Below, in pieces: positions 1 through 6,800 of a DNA stretch of 47,606 nt. The notes beneath the pieces are model-generated. The model made no database searches and was not told the DNA's origin. It worked only from the letters and a program-made list of their open reading frames with translations. Position 1 is the first letter of the stretch, and every line of letters begins with the position of its first letter. A program made the translations under genes and the position numbers. Source of the DNA: an uncultured Collinsella sp. (GTDB lineage: Bacteria > Actinomycetota > Coriobacteriia > Coriobacteriales > Coriobacteriaceae). The DNA lies in contig CAAEEX010000066.1 in assembly GCA_900755005.1 (NCBI GenBank), positions 1 through 47,606 on the forward strand, given 5' to 3'.

Positions 1-79
1 AGGAGGCAGGTTACTGATGCGGACTCCCGCACGCCCACGACTACCCGACGGGGACTGTGTTTTCATCTCTGGTGCCCGC

Positions 80-109
80 ATTGTAGCACGCGCGGATTCA
101 CGATGTTGA
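80..109 (-). promoter_or_regulatory. Candidate sigma70-type promoter facing the left window edge
   Basis: On the minus strand, TCAACA (104-109) and TACAAT (80-85) are separated by 18 bp, with TG one base before the -10 box. Transcription would start near position 73 and run off the left edge, so the gene it serves is outside the window. The presumed leader (1-73) contains no start codon with a ribosome-binding site that I can defend. Nothing else gene-like was seen in 1-190. Confidence 0.4.
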
Positions 110-190
110 TTGCCGGCGCCTAGACGGAGATGAAGGCGGTTCGTCTAGGTCAAGCCGGTCGCTCGTTCATGAAGCGGCCGATTCCCTGAA

Positions 191-215
191 AATAAAAGGC
201 GCCCACGAGGACACC
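191..215 (-). terminator. Intrinsic terminator-like hairpin after the small-RNA units
   Basis: Arms GGCGCCC (198-204) and GGACACC (209-215) pair over 7 bp, with G-U pairs, around a 4-nt loop. On the minus strand they are followed by TTTTATT. It lies past the two small-RNA units and would stop any read-through coming from the abi gene. Confidence 0.45.
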
Positions 216-256
216 TACAGGCTATCTTCGAACTACTTGGTTGGGGCAGACGGAGG

Positions 257-316
257 AAAAAAATAGGGCAGAATCGCTCTCACGATCCCGCCCCGCAAAC
301 CCGAGGGTTTCTAACT
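257..316 (-). ncRNA. Second copy of a tandem small structured RNA beside the abi gene
   Basis: On the minus strand the predicted transcript begins CAGTTAG. It forms a first hairpin with arms AAACCC/GGGTTT (297-310), then a second GC-rich hairpin (about 265-294), and ends in a run of seven U (257-263). It aligns base for base with the unit at 390-451: CAG-TAG, an AAACC stem, GGGGCGG, AGCGA, CTGCCCTATTTTT. The first stem differs between copies by paired changes, which supports a folded RNA. Non-coding RNAs are known partners of AbiF-type HEPN toxins; that this RNA is the antitoxin here is inference. Confidence 0.6.
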
Positions 317-322
317 GGCTCC

Positions 323-350
323 ATTATTCCGGGCTTCTCAGTTCTGTCAT
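323..350 (-). promoter_or_regulatory. Promoter of the second small-RNA unit
   Basis: On the minus strand ATGACA (345-350) and AATAAT (323-328) are 16 bp apart, the same spacing as in the promoter of the first unit. The eight bases TGACAGAA beginning in the -35 box are shared by both promoters. The predicted start, near 316, falls at the CAGTTAG where RNA similarity begins. Confidence 0.55.
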
Positions 351-389
351 TGACCCAGGTATCATCCGTCTCCTATAGCGAGTGAATAT

Positions 390-451
390 AAAAATAGGGC
401 AGAGTCGCTTGCGCAAGTCCGCCCCTAAAACCGTGAAGGTTTTGCTATCTG
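390..451 (-). ncRNA. First copy of a tandem small structured RNA, downstream of the abi gene
   Basis: On the minus strand the predicted RNA of about 60 nt has a 6-bp hairpin AAAACC/GGTTTT (427-443). A second stem pairs AGGGGCGGA with TCTGCCCT around a CTTGCGCAAG core (396-426), and five U follow (390-394). The second hairpin plus U-tract is a usable intrinsic terminator. It starts just past the abi stop codon and has its own strong promoter, so it can be made in excess over the protein. Likely role: RNA antitoxin or guide-like partner of the HEPN protein. I could not compare it with Rfam models. Confidence 0.65.
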
Positions 452-455
452 CAGG

Positions 456-1418
456 CTATTCTACCAACCCGAGCGATTCTGTCAACCTGCGAAGGAACTC
501 GAGCGCGGAGCGAGCTGCGGCGTCGGGCCCCTTGTCGGGCAGCGCCTCGGTTTCGCCGTCGGCCCTGGCGAACATCTCGGCGAGCTCGGATGCGGCGCGC
601 GAGCGCGAGGAGCCCTCGGGTACCAAGCCGGAGTGCGCCACGAGCACGGTCGCGACCTCCTGCATGGCCGTATTCCCCATCCACTTCCTCCTGGTCGCCT
701 TGGGAATCCCCACGGCGGCGACCCTTCGGGAGACGCCGCTGGACGCCGAGCCCCGGGCGGCGCCCCTCTCGGCGAAGCAGTTGATCAGGCACGAGCCGTG
801 CGCGGCGCAGTTGCGGACGGACTTCACGCGCTTGAGGTCGTAGTGGGAGGCCTCGAGGCGCCTGTCGCCCCATCGCCTGGCGCAGAAGCGCACGAAGTCG
901 ATGAGGGTGCCGAACGAGGTGAGCTCAAGGAAGGCCCAGGCAGGCATGTCGCCGGAGTACTTCGCGTAGAGGCTCGAGCTGTAGGGGCTGCGGCCGCTCA
1001 TCTTGAGCTCGCGCAGGCGGTACTCCCTGTTTGCAGTGGTAAGCGATGCCATGTAGTCGGCCACGATGGCGTAGCCGTCCTCTCCACGGTCCTCCATCTC
1101 GCGAAGCAGTGTCACCTTCTGGAAATGCTCGATGTCGAGCGTCATGCCGAGCAGGGCGTGGCGCAGCTCCTGGTCGAGCGCCGCGAGCAGGCGCAGCTGG
1201 CCGAAGTCGAGGTCTACGTAGCGGCCGTCGCGCGGGCCTCCCTCGTATTTCGAGAAGAGTTTGCGGTAGGATGCGAGCTTGAAGAAGTTGCACTTGTCGC
1301 GCAGGTAGTCCGCGGCCTCTTCCTCGGAACACAGTTCGAAGGCTACGCCCTTCTGCTTGAGGTGCTCTATCTGCTGCTCGATCGTGAGGATCGGCTTCCT
1401 ATCGTGGGGTTCGGCCAT
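456..1418 (-). CDS. Abi_2/AbiF-family abortive-infection protein with HEPN RNase motif
   Basis: This 320-residue protein matches the Abi_2 (AbiD/AbiF-like) family. The N-terminal part (about 10-100) carries the typical TIEQQIEHLKQKG start and FKLASYRKLF. The middle has MPAWAFLELTSFGTL (158-172), the conserved P-W-E-G region. Residues 202-207 read RNCAAH, the RxxxxH catalytic signature of HEPN ribonucleases, in the context SVRNCAAHGSCLIN. Proteins of this family act as toxins that stop growth upon phage attack; AbiF members work with a non-coding RNA and have been proposed as ancestors of Cas13 (published knowledge). The ATG has AGGAGA about 8 bases upstream. The last third (about 215-320) is poor in recognisable motifs. 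Two structured RNA units follow directly. Confidence 0.8.
   Translation of the reverse strand: MAEPHDRKPILTIEQQIEHLKQKGVAFELCSEEEAADYLRDKCNFFKLASYRKLFSKYEGGPRDGRYVDLDFGQLRLLAALDQELRHALLGMTLDIEHFQKVTLLREMEDRGEDGYAIVADYMASLTTANREYRLRELKMSGRSPYSSSLYAKYSGDMPAWAFLELTSFGTLIDFVRFCARRWGDRRLEASHYDLKRVKSVRNCAAHGSCLINCFAERGAARGSASSGVSRRVAAVGIPKATRRKWMGNTAMQEVATVLVAHSGLVPEGSSRSRAASELAEMFARADGETEALPDKGPDAAARSALEFLRRLTESLGLVE
458..485 (-). promoter_or_regulatory. Consensus-like promoter inside the last codons of the abi gene
   Basis: On the minus strand TTGACA (480-485, a perfect -35) and TAGAAT (458-463) are 16 bp apart. They lie within the codons for the final residues LTESLGLVE, and the -10 box overlaps the TAG stop codon (456-458). 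The start would be near 451, at the first base of the small-RNA unit. It is the best promoter match in the locus, much better than the one before the abi gene. Confidence 0.65.
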
Positions 1419-1450
1419 GCTCGGTCTCCTGTCATTGATTTGAGAATCCT

Positions 1451-1479
1451 ATTCTACCAGCATGTTTGCCCTGAATCCT
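1451..1479 (-). promoter_or_regulatory. Weak promoter of the abi gene
   Basis: On the minus strand TAGAAT (1451-1456) is identical to the -10 box of the first small-RNA unit, but the -35 position reads only AGGATT (17-bp spacing, 1474-1479). The leader would be about 26 nt with AGGAGA before the ATG. A strong RNA promoter and a weak protein promoter is what a toxin with an RNA antitoxin would need; that link is inference. Confidence 0.35.
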
Positions 1480-1483
1480 GAAG

Positions 1484-2082
1484 GCCCGTTCGCCAACTCA
1501 TAAGCAAGCCACCTGAGACTACTCACTTTGTTCACGAATGGCGAAGACCTGCGACCTGGGGTTTTGCAAATGGCGCGCAAGCCACCCGCGTTAATTCACT
1601 TGCGATTGCAGCTGGCGGCTTGCGGGCAAAAGGGCGGTTGAGTTTCAAAACGGGCGTTTTCGGCGCCATCGAGCCTCCAAAGGCGACCCGCCGCGCACTT
1701 TGGGACAAAAACAAAAACTCAAAGCCCTGAGTTTGAAAAAAGTTTTTGAGGTTGTCCCAGCTTTTGTCCCCGAAGCCGACGAAACGCGACATCGCGTCAT
1801 TCGGCGGCACGCGTTCCGTGTCGATGCCGAAAACTGGGTGTAACTGGAGTGACGGGACGGCAGAACCGACGCCATCGAGTGGGAATAGCGGGAACTGTGT
1901 TCTGAACTCGCGTTTTAGTACTGCCGAGTATCGCCTGATGCTGTTTTGACATCGCCGCAAAGCAAAGCCACCAGCGAAATAACGGGAATAAAGGCCTCCG
2001 AACCCTCTGGTTCGGGGGCCTTTTCCTTGCATTCCTACCCGAAAACGACTCCTCGTCGAAGCCCTCCGAGCATCGGGCGGCA
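1484..2082. other. Gene-poor stretch with imperfect inverted repeats
   Basis: No reading frame here has convincing coding character. Open frames on both strands lack a ribosome-binding site, a family motif or a sensible composition. Around 1700-1775 there are nested inverted repeats (GGGACAAAA against TTTTGTCCC, and CTCAAA against TTTGAG) that could fold into a long imperfect hairpin. The stretch may be the remnant of a lost gene, but no product can be named. A clear terminator lies at 1991-2024. Confidence 0.4.
1991..2024 (-). terminator. Bidirectional intrinsic terminator after the MerR gene
   Basis: Arms AAGGCCTCCGAACC (1991-2004) and GGTTCGGGGGCCTT (2009-2022) pair almost perfectly around CTCT. 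A T-run follows on either strand (TTTT on plus; TTTATT on minus). It lies 59 bp past the MerR stop codon and probably ends that transcript. Confidence 0.75.
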
Positions 2083-2523
2083 CTATCGGGCGTGGGCGTT
2101 CTCGTAGGCCTCTTTAATCTCTGCCGGCAAACCGTCTGGAATCAGCGCCTTCAGCTCAGCCTCGTTATCGCCTTGATTTAGCTGCTCGTAGTACCAGCAT
2201 TTGAACTTCAGCATGTCGAGCGCGCGGTTCATGTCCGCGATCTCCGACTCCATGTGGGCCTTCCGCTCCTCGAACATGGCCTTGCGCTGGGGGTATGTAG
2301 ATGGGCCCTCTGCGCACCATTCCATGAACAGCCGGATGTTCTTGATCTCCATCCCCGCCTTCTTCAGGCATTCGATGACCCGAAGTGCCTCGAGCTCCCT
2401 ATCGCCGAATTGGCGAATGCCGGACGCCCGCTCCAATCCCGGGAACAATCCCTGCTTGTCGTAATATCGCAGCGTTGAAGCGGGCAAACCGAACATCTCA
2501 GCCACCTGTCCGATTGTGTACAT
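2083..2523 (-). CDS. MerR-family transcriptional regulator
   Basis: This 146-residue protein starts MYTIGQVAEMFGLPASTLRYYDKQGLFP, the classic MerR winged helix-turn-helix (residues 1-70, with TLRYYDKQGL). A long dimerisation coiled coil follows at about 75-125 (ERKAHMESEIADMNRALDML). The short C-terminal part has no metal-site cysteine array: the two Cys (about 84 and 109) are isolated, so a metal effector is not indicated. It is transcribed away from the flavoprotein gene at 2629. The shared spacer holds a dyad typical of a MerR operator, so it probably controls that operon and itself. Effector unknown; oxidative, aldehyde or aromatic stress would fit the neighbours. Confidence 0.85.
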   Translation of the reverse strand: MYTIGQVAEMFGLPASTLRYYDKQGLFPGLERASGIRQFGDRELEALRVIECLKKAGMEIKNIRLFMEWCAEGPSTYPQRKAMFEERKAHMESEIADMNRALDMLKFKCWYYEQLNQGDNEAELKALIPDGLPAEIKEAYENAHAR

Positions 2524-2554
2524 GGCTCCTCCGAAACAATGTCGAATTCATTCC

Positions 2555-2582
2555 TTGACCTAAAGTCAGGTTTAGGTATTAC
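2555..2582 (+). promoter_or_regulatory. Promoter with MerR-type dyad for the flavoprotein/CMD-cupin operon
   Basis: TTGACC (2555-2560) is a good -35 box. The 7-bp arms ACCTAAA (2558-2564) and TTTAGGT (2571-2577) form a perfect dyad with a 6-bp centre between the -35 and the -10. Possible -10 boxes are TATTAC (16-bp spacer) or, less consensus-like, TACCTT (19-bp spacer, the length MerR-type activators prefer). The dyad between the two boxes is the usual MerR arrangement. Confidence 0.6.
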
Positions 2583-2628
2583 CTTCATTCTTGTCAATGC
2601 AAATCGGGAGCGCAAGGGGTATTCCGTA

Positions 2629-3168
2629 ATGGGCAAAACGGTTTTGATAGTTTCTTCAAGTCCACGAAAGAATGGCAATTCCGAGACGCTGGCGGAGGCT
2701 TTCGCCAACGGCGCGCGGGAGGCAGGTCACAGCGTTGAGACCGTGCGCCTGCGCGAGAAGCAAATGGGCTTCTGCAGGGGCTGCCTTGCCTGCTTAAAGT
2801 TGGGGCGTTGCGTCATCCAAGACGATGCCGTGGAAATTGCCGCCAAGATGCACGACGCTGATGTCCTGGTGTTCGCAACGCCCGTTTACTACTACAGCGT
2901 CTGTGGCCAGCTCAAAACCATGCTGGACCGCGCTAACCCGCTTTTTGGCTCCGATTATGCATTCACCGAGGCATATCTGTTGGCGACGGCGGCGGAGAAC
3001 GGGCGCTCGACCTTCGACGGCGCGAAAAAGGCAGTGCAGGGATGGGTTGACTGTTTCTCCCGCTGCACGCTCGCTGGAACGGTTTTCGCCGGCGGCGTGA
3101 ACGGCGTGGGCGAAATCGCCGGGCATCCCGCTCTGGAGCGGGCGCGACGAATGGGCATGGGAATCTAG
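2629..3168 (+). CDS. Iron-sulfur flavoprotein-like NAD(P)H-dependent oxidoreductase
   Basis: This 179-residue protein belongs to the flavodoxin-like NADPH-dependent FMN reductase group. The N-terminal VLIVSSSPRKNGNSETL holds the FMN phosphate loop. Cysteines at 49, 52, 55 and 61 (CRGCLACLKLGRC, then QDD) form the compact motif of Isf-type flavoproteins, and ATPVYYYSVCGQLKTMLDR is the typical second flavin-contact region. It probably transfers electrons from NAD(P)H or ferredoxin to an unknown acceptor in the cytoplasm. The ATG at 2629 was chosen because AAGGGG precedes it and homology begins there; an upstream start at 2539 would lie in the promoter. It is followed 63 bp later by the CMD-cupin gene, likely one operon. 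Confidence 0.8.
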   Translation: MGKTVLIVSSSPRKNGNSETLAEAFANGAREAGHSVETVRLREKQMGFCRGCLACLKLGRCVIQDDAVEIAAKMHDADVLVFATPVYYYSVCGQLKTMLDRANPLFGSDYAFTEAYLLATAAENGRSTFDGAKKAVQGWVDCFSRCTLAGTVFAGGVNGVGEIAGHPALERARRMGMGI

Positions 3169-3231
3169 CCGGGTCGCATGGCCGCGCGGAAACAGATTTG
3201 TGTCAAAACCATCGACAGGAGGAAGTAAATT

Positions 3232-3996
3232 ATGGCAATTAAGCAGACGGCGGGCAGAGACGCCCTGGGGGAGTTCGCTCCCAAATTCGCACAGCTCAAC
3301 GACGACGTGCTGTTCGGCGAGGTGTGGAGCCGGGAGAGTGAGCTTTCCCTGCGCGACCGCAGCGTGGTGACGGTGGTGGCCCTAATGGCGCAGGGGCTGA
3401 CGGACTCTTCGTTCAAATATCACCTAACGTCCGCAAAGAACAACGGCGTGACCAAGGCGGAGATAGCGGAGATCCTTACGCATGCAGCGTTTTATGCGGG
3501 TTGGCCCAAGGCGTGGGCTGCCTTCCGCATGGCGAAGGAGGTCTGGGCGAACGACGATGCCGTCGACGCAAAGGCTCAGCACCAAAACGAGATGGTTTTC
3601 CCCATCGGTGCCCCCAACGACGCCTTCGCGAAGTTCTTTATCGGTCAAAGCTACCTCGCGCCCCTTTCCACCGAGCAGGTCGGCGTCTACAACGTGACGT
3701 TCGAGCCTGGCTGCCGCAACAACTGGCATATCCATCACGCCAAAAGCGGTGGCGGACAGATCATCGTCTGCGTGGCTGGTCGAGGGTTTTACCAGGAGTG
3801 GGGCAAGCCGGCACAGGAGCTGCGCCCCGGCGACGTGGTCAACATCGCCCCGGGGGTGAAGCACTGGCACGGCGCCGCGCCCGACAGCTGGTTCTCCCAT
3901 CTCGCGCTGGAGGTTCCGGGCGAGGAGACCTCCAACGAGTGGCTGGAGCCTGTGGACGACGAGGAATATCTCAAAGCGACTAACAAAGAGGCTTAA
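3232..3996 (+). CDS. Carboxymuconolactone decarboxylase-cupin fusion protein
   Basis: This 254-residue protein has two domains. Residues 1-105 are an AhpD/CMD-like all-helical domain (RDRSVVTVVALMAQG; HLTSAKNNGVTKAEIAEIL; HAAFYAGWPKAWAAFR). It has no CxxC pair, so it resembles gamma-carboxymuconolactone decarboxylase rather than AhpD peroxidase. Residues 125-235 are a cupin with metal-site histidines (NWHIHHAKSGGGQ, then PGVKHWHGAAPDSWFSH). Such fusions are usually annotated as cupin/CMD proteins of unknown substrate. The ATG has AGGAGG about 9 bases upstream. With the flavoprotein it forms a MerR-controlled pair, which suggests a detoxification or stress-reduction role (inference). Confidence 0.85.
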   Translation: MAIKQTAGRDALGEFAPKFAQLNDDVLFGEVWSRESELSLRDRSVVTVVALMAQGLTDSSFKYHLTSAKNNGVTKAEIAEILTHAAFYAGWPKAWAAFRMAKEVWANDDAVDAKAQHQNEMVFPIGAPNDAFAKFFIGQSYLAPLSTEQVGVYNVTFEPGCRNNWHIHHAKSGGGQIIVCVAGRGFYQEWGKPAQELRPGDVVNIAPGVKHWHGAAPDSWFSHLALEVPGEETSNEWLEPVDDEEYLKATNKEA

Positions 3997-4007
3997 GCCT
4001 CGCCGCG

Positions 4008-4680
4008 CTACTCGTCGCTCGCCCGCGCCACCGAGAGCAGTATGCTCAAGTCTGCCTGAATCGCCTCTGCCTTGCTTCCGAGCTGCAGCGGAGCCGAGCC
4101 GTTCGAGATGTTGACGCGTAGCAGGTGCGCATCCGGCAGCTTTGCGGTCATGCTCCAGAACGGGAGCGTGATGATGCCCGGGGTCATCTCGCCCACGCCG
4201 AGCTCCAGCAACAGCACGCGGTCATTGCTGCGCTCGCGCACAAAGCGCTCGTATCGTTCGAGGTTCTCGCGCGAAGGCCGGGGCCATATCGCCATCAACG
4301 AGAATCGTCTCGCACGAAGCATCGGGCGCCATGGTCTGGTTGTAGTTGAACACGGTGTACGTGGTGTGTTCGCAGGCGTTTGCGATCTGAGCGAGCATGT
4401 GCTTTATGACGCCGTTGCGCAATCCCACGCCCAGTTCAAGGAAAAGAATCTTCTGATGCGCGTGCGCATCGAACCAGTCGGACACCTTGCGGTACTGCTC
4501 TTTGTCCACAGCGTTCAGGGAAATCTCGCGGTCAACCGCCTGCTCGGTTGGAGGCGGGGACCCGAGTTCGCCCACGCTCAGGAGCTGCTCAGCGCCTATT
4601 CCGAAGGGGGCATGCGAGCGGTATCGGCTCGTCACGATTCCCGTAGTTGATCTTGACTGTGGACTCCTTACAAGTCTTGC
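4008..4680 (-). pseudogene. Decayed tandem Sir2-like (NAD-dependent deacylase family) genes
   Basis: Two stretches on the minus strand read like the C-terminal halves of Sir2-family proteins but are out of frame with each other. The first (about 4620 down to 4275) contains KILFLELGVGLRNGV and later ETILVDGDMAPAFA. The second (about 4280 down to 4008) contains DRVLLLELGVGEMTPG, HLLRVNISNGSAPLQ and AEAIQADLSILL. The shared LELGVG block shows they are paralogous. They meet near 4275 with a frameshift and no N-terminal NAD-binding half, as if a deletion fused two tandem genes. A further in-frame fragment (VKINYGNRDEPIPLACP) lies near 4630-4680. No intact start was found. Family assignment is from motif memory and is moderate. 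Confidence 0.45.
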
Positions 4681-4942
4681 TCGAGATCGAGCGGAGGCTG
4701 GGCCCTGCCGAATCGGAGCTATGGCGACCAAAAATGTTGCCAGAAGACGCCGTCGACGCTGTTTGCGATGGGGCAGAGCTCGATGGCGGTTCGGCACAGT
4801 CTGTTTCGTCGGTTTCGCGGGGCGTTGATGGCCTGAAGGCGACCGTTGGAAAAAAGCTCATTTCCGTGGGGAAGAAACTTCTCGGTGAGTAAAGCTCATC
4901 GGAGCGGGGATAGAGCTTTGTCTGCGGGGTACGAAATGTTGG

Positions 4943-5827
4943 CTAGCGGTTGCGACGCCTTGTTGCAGAAATGCCAACTGCCGCAACTACAGCACCGGCA
5001 ACACTCAGGGCGGCTGCCATCGCACCGTTGTCGCCCGTCGCGGGTAGGGTGGCCCCGGCTGGTTTAACTGCCGCTACTGCCTTGGTGGAAACGGGATTTG
5101 CCGTGGGCTTTTTTGCATTGGGCTGCGGTGTGGGCTCGGGCTTGGTTTCCGGTTCGGGTTTGGAACCGCTCGTATCGGTTGCAAACAAGTGCACGTCACT
5201 GTCGAAGACGTAACGGATGTAGTAATCGTGCCGCGTTTCGTGCATAATCCCCTGCCCGCTGTCGAAGTCACGGTCAACGTGTGCGCCAAGGTAGGTTGAG
5301 CTGTTGAGGTCCAGCCTGTAAGGGATTTGGTCGTCGGCGTAACTGCCTGTAAAGACTACGGTTGCTCTAACGTGATTGTCGATCATGGTCAGGGCAATAG
5401 AGACGCTGGCCTCTTTGGGGTTCTCGGTTTTTATAAGGCTTTCGGTATCGGTGTCGATCTTGAAGAGATGGACGGTGTCGTTAAGCCCGTAGATGAAGTC
5501 CTCGGGTTTGTCGGGAAAATCGTGTACAAGAGCCTCGTTCTGGACCAACTCAAAAGCAGGGGGTAGCTCCAAATCGTAGTAATGATCGACGACGGTGGTT
5601 GCTGTGAGGCTGCCTTCCGCGTTGACTTCGTCGCAGGTGATGGGTGCTGCGACATCGGGTTCGGGCATTTCGGTCGCCAGTGCTGTGCAGGGTAGCAAAA
5701 GCTGCCCTGCCATAAGAATGCTTACTCCGAAGGCAACGACTCTGGCGCCTGCATGAAGCTTGACGTTGCGGATAGACAGGCCAGTGCGTTTGTAATGGGT
5801 TTGCGGTGCAACATGCTGTCCATACAT
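4943..5827 (-). CDS. LPxTG cell-wall-anchored surface protein
   Basis: This 294-residue protein has a long basic N-terminus and a hydrophobic signal segment at about 28-51 (ending PCTALATE). An extracellular domain (about 55-220) has no motif I recognise. A charged Pro/Glu/Lys spacer follows (PEPETKPEPTPQPNAKK), then LPATGD (from 261), a hydrophobic helix (about 268-286) and the tail RRRNR. This is a complete sortase signal, so the protein should be covalently attached to peptidoglycan. The ATG has AAGGAG 7 bases upstream. No sortase gene is in the window. The region between it and the decayed locus (4681-4942) holds no gene I can support. Confidence 0.85.
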   Translation of the reverse strand: MYGQHVAPQTHYKRTGLSIRNVKLHAGARVVAFGVSILMAGQLLLPCTALATEMPEPDVAAPITCDEVNAEGSLTATTVVDHYYDLELPPAFELVQNEALVHDFPDKPEDFIYGLNDTVHLFKIDTDTESLIKTENPKEASVSIALTMIDNHVRATVVFTGSYADDQIPYRLDLNSSTYLGAHVDRDFDSGQGIMHETRHDYYIRYVFDSDVHLFATDTSGSKPEPETKPEPTPQPNAKKPTANPVSTKAVAAVKPAGATLPATGDNGAMAAALSVAGAVVAAVGISATRRRNR

Positions 5828-6148
5828 AAGGCGCTCCTTGTTCGTAGGCCGGTTTCCGTGGATCTATATTGCGCCTGCCCGATTCGGCCAGGCTCATACA
5901 CGCGAACGCTCACGCGAGTAGGAGAAAGCTCTAGTTAATTTTCCCACAGTCGACACTTTGCGGCCAACGATTTGCTGTTCAATTCTCGGAGAGAGAATCA
6001 AGACAGTTGAGGAGTTGTCAGGCAATGAGATTGTGTCTAGAGAGCGCGAACAAGAGATGTGGTCTGCGGACGACTGAATAGCTCCATCCGTTTTGGTTAC
6101 AACGAAATGTGTGCCGCGCGCCTGCGGCATGAAGGAGGGGGGATTCTT
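5828..6148. other. Intergenic region between divergent surface-protein and flavoprotein genes
   Basis: These 321 bases hold no gene. The left part carries the leader of the LPxTG gene; on the minus strand TATAGA is a possible -10 box near 5860. The right part leads into the flavoprotein gene and ends in a very strong ribosome-binding site (GGAGGGGGG, 6134-6142). No clear operator dyad was seen. Confidence 0.4.
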
Positions 6149-6679
6149 ATGAAAATCGTTGTATTGAGTGGTAGCCCGCGTAAAGGCGCCAATACCGACA
6201 CCATGGTCGAGGCGTTTGCCGAGACCGCGCGCGAGGCCGGCCATACGGTCGAGGTCGTCCGCGTTGCCGGCAAGAAGATCGCCGGCTGCTTGGGATGCCA
6301 GTACTGCTTCGCCCATGAGGGCGTCTGCGTGCAGAAGGATGACATGGCCGACGTGATCGAGTCGCTGAAAGACGCAGATATGGTCGTCTTCGCCTCGCCT
6401 ATCTACTGGTTTGATATCACCGCGCAGGAGAAGGCCGCCATCGACCGCCTGTACGCCTTCGGTGCCACGGGATTCCCGTTCACCAAGACGGCCCTTTTGC
6501 TCGATAGTCACAGCGAGGGTGTCTATGACGCGGCGATCGCCATGTACAAGTCAGCCTGCGCATACTGCAAGTGGAAGGACCAGGGCATTGTCACCATCAG
6601 CGGTATGACCGAGCGCGACAGCATGGCCTCCTCGCCCAAGCTGGAAGAGGTGCGAGAGCTCGCCCGCAAGCTGGCGTGA
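6149..6679 (+). CDS. Iron-sulfur flavoprotein-like oxidoreductase (second copy)
   Basis: This 176-residue protein is a paralogue of the one at 2629. It has MKIVVLSGSPRKGANTDTM (FMN loop), cysteines at 47, 50, 53 and 60 (GCLGCQYCFAHEGVC, then QKDD) and FASPIYWFDITAQEKAAIDR. It should be a cytoplasmic NAD(P)H:FMN oxidoreductase with a small FeS site; acceptor unknown. The ATG at 6149 follows GGAGGGGGG and starts exactly at the family N-terminus, so longer starts upstream are unlikely. It stands alone, ended by the strong terminator at 6705-6755. Confidence 0.85.
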   Translation: MKIVVLSGSPRKGANTDTMVEAFAETAREAGHTVEVVRVAGKKIAGCLGCQYCFAHEGVCVQKDDMADVIESLKDADMVVFASPIYWFDITAQEKAAIDRLYAFGATGFPFTKTALLLDSHSEGVYDAAIAMYKSACAYCKWKDQGIVTISGMTERDSMASSPKLEEVRELARKLA

Positions 6680-6704
6680 GAGTGCACTTCTGCGAGTAAA
6701 TGGT

Positions 6705-6755
6705 AAAAGAAAGGGGCCCGGAGTGCAGTTAATCGCACCTCGGGGCCCTTTCTTT
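6705..6755 (+). terminator. Strong bidirectional terminator between flavoprotein and topoisomerase genes
   Basis: A long stem of AAAAGAAAGGGGCCC against GGGGCCCTTTCTTTT is extended inside by GTGC/GCAC. It has A-rich and T-rich flanks on either side. It sits between converging genes and can serve both the gene ending at 6679 and the topoisomerase operon ending at 6801. Confidence 0.8.
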
Positions 6756-6800
6756 TACGGATTCGTGGCGGTACGACTTCCGCGGTTTTAACCAATTTCG

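Noticed and set aside
257..451. CRISPR-like repeat pair
   Set aside because: Only two units, no uniform spacer, each with its own promoter and terminator hairpin, and no cas genes. The similarity covers a whole RNA rather than a repeat.
1532..2083. 183-residue reading frame on the minus strand
   Set aside because: It runs through the terminator at 1991-2024 and has no ribosome-binding site, odd composition and no family motif.
4647..4892. 81-residue plus-strand frame ending KKLISVGKKLLGE
   Set aside because: It overlaps the decayed Sir2-like locus on the other strand, has no ribosome-binding site and no recognisable homology. It could be a remnant, but this cannot be supported.
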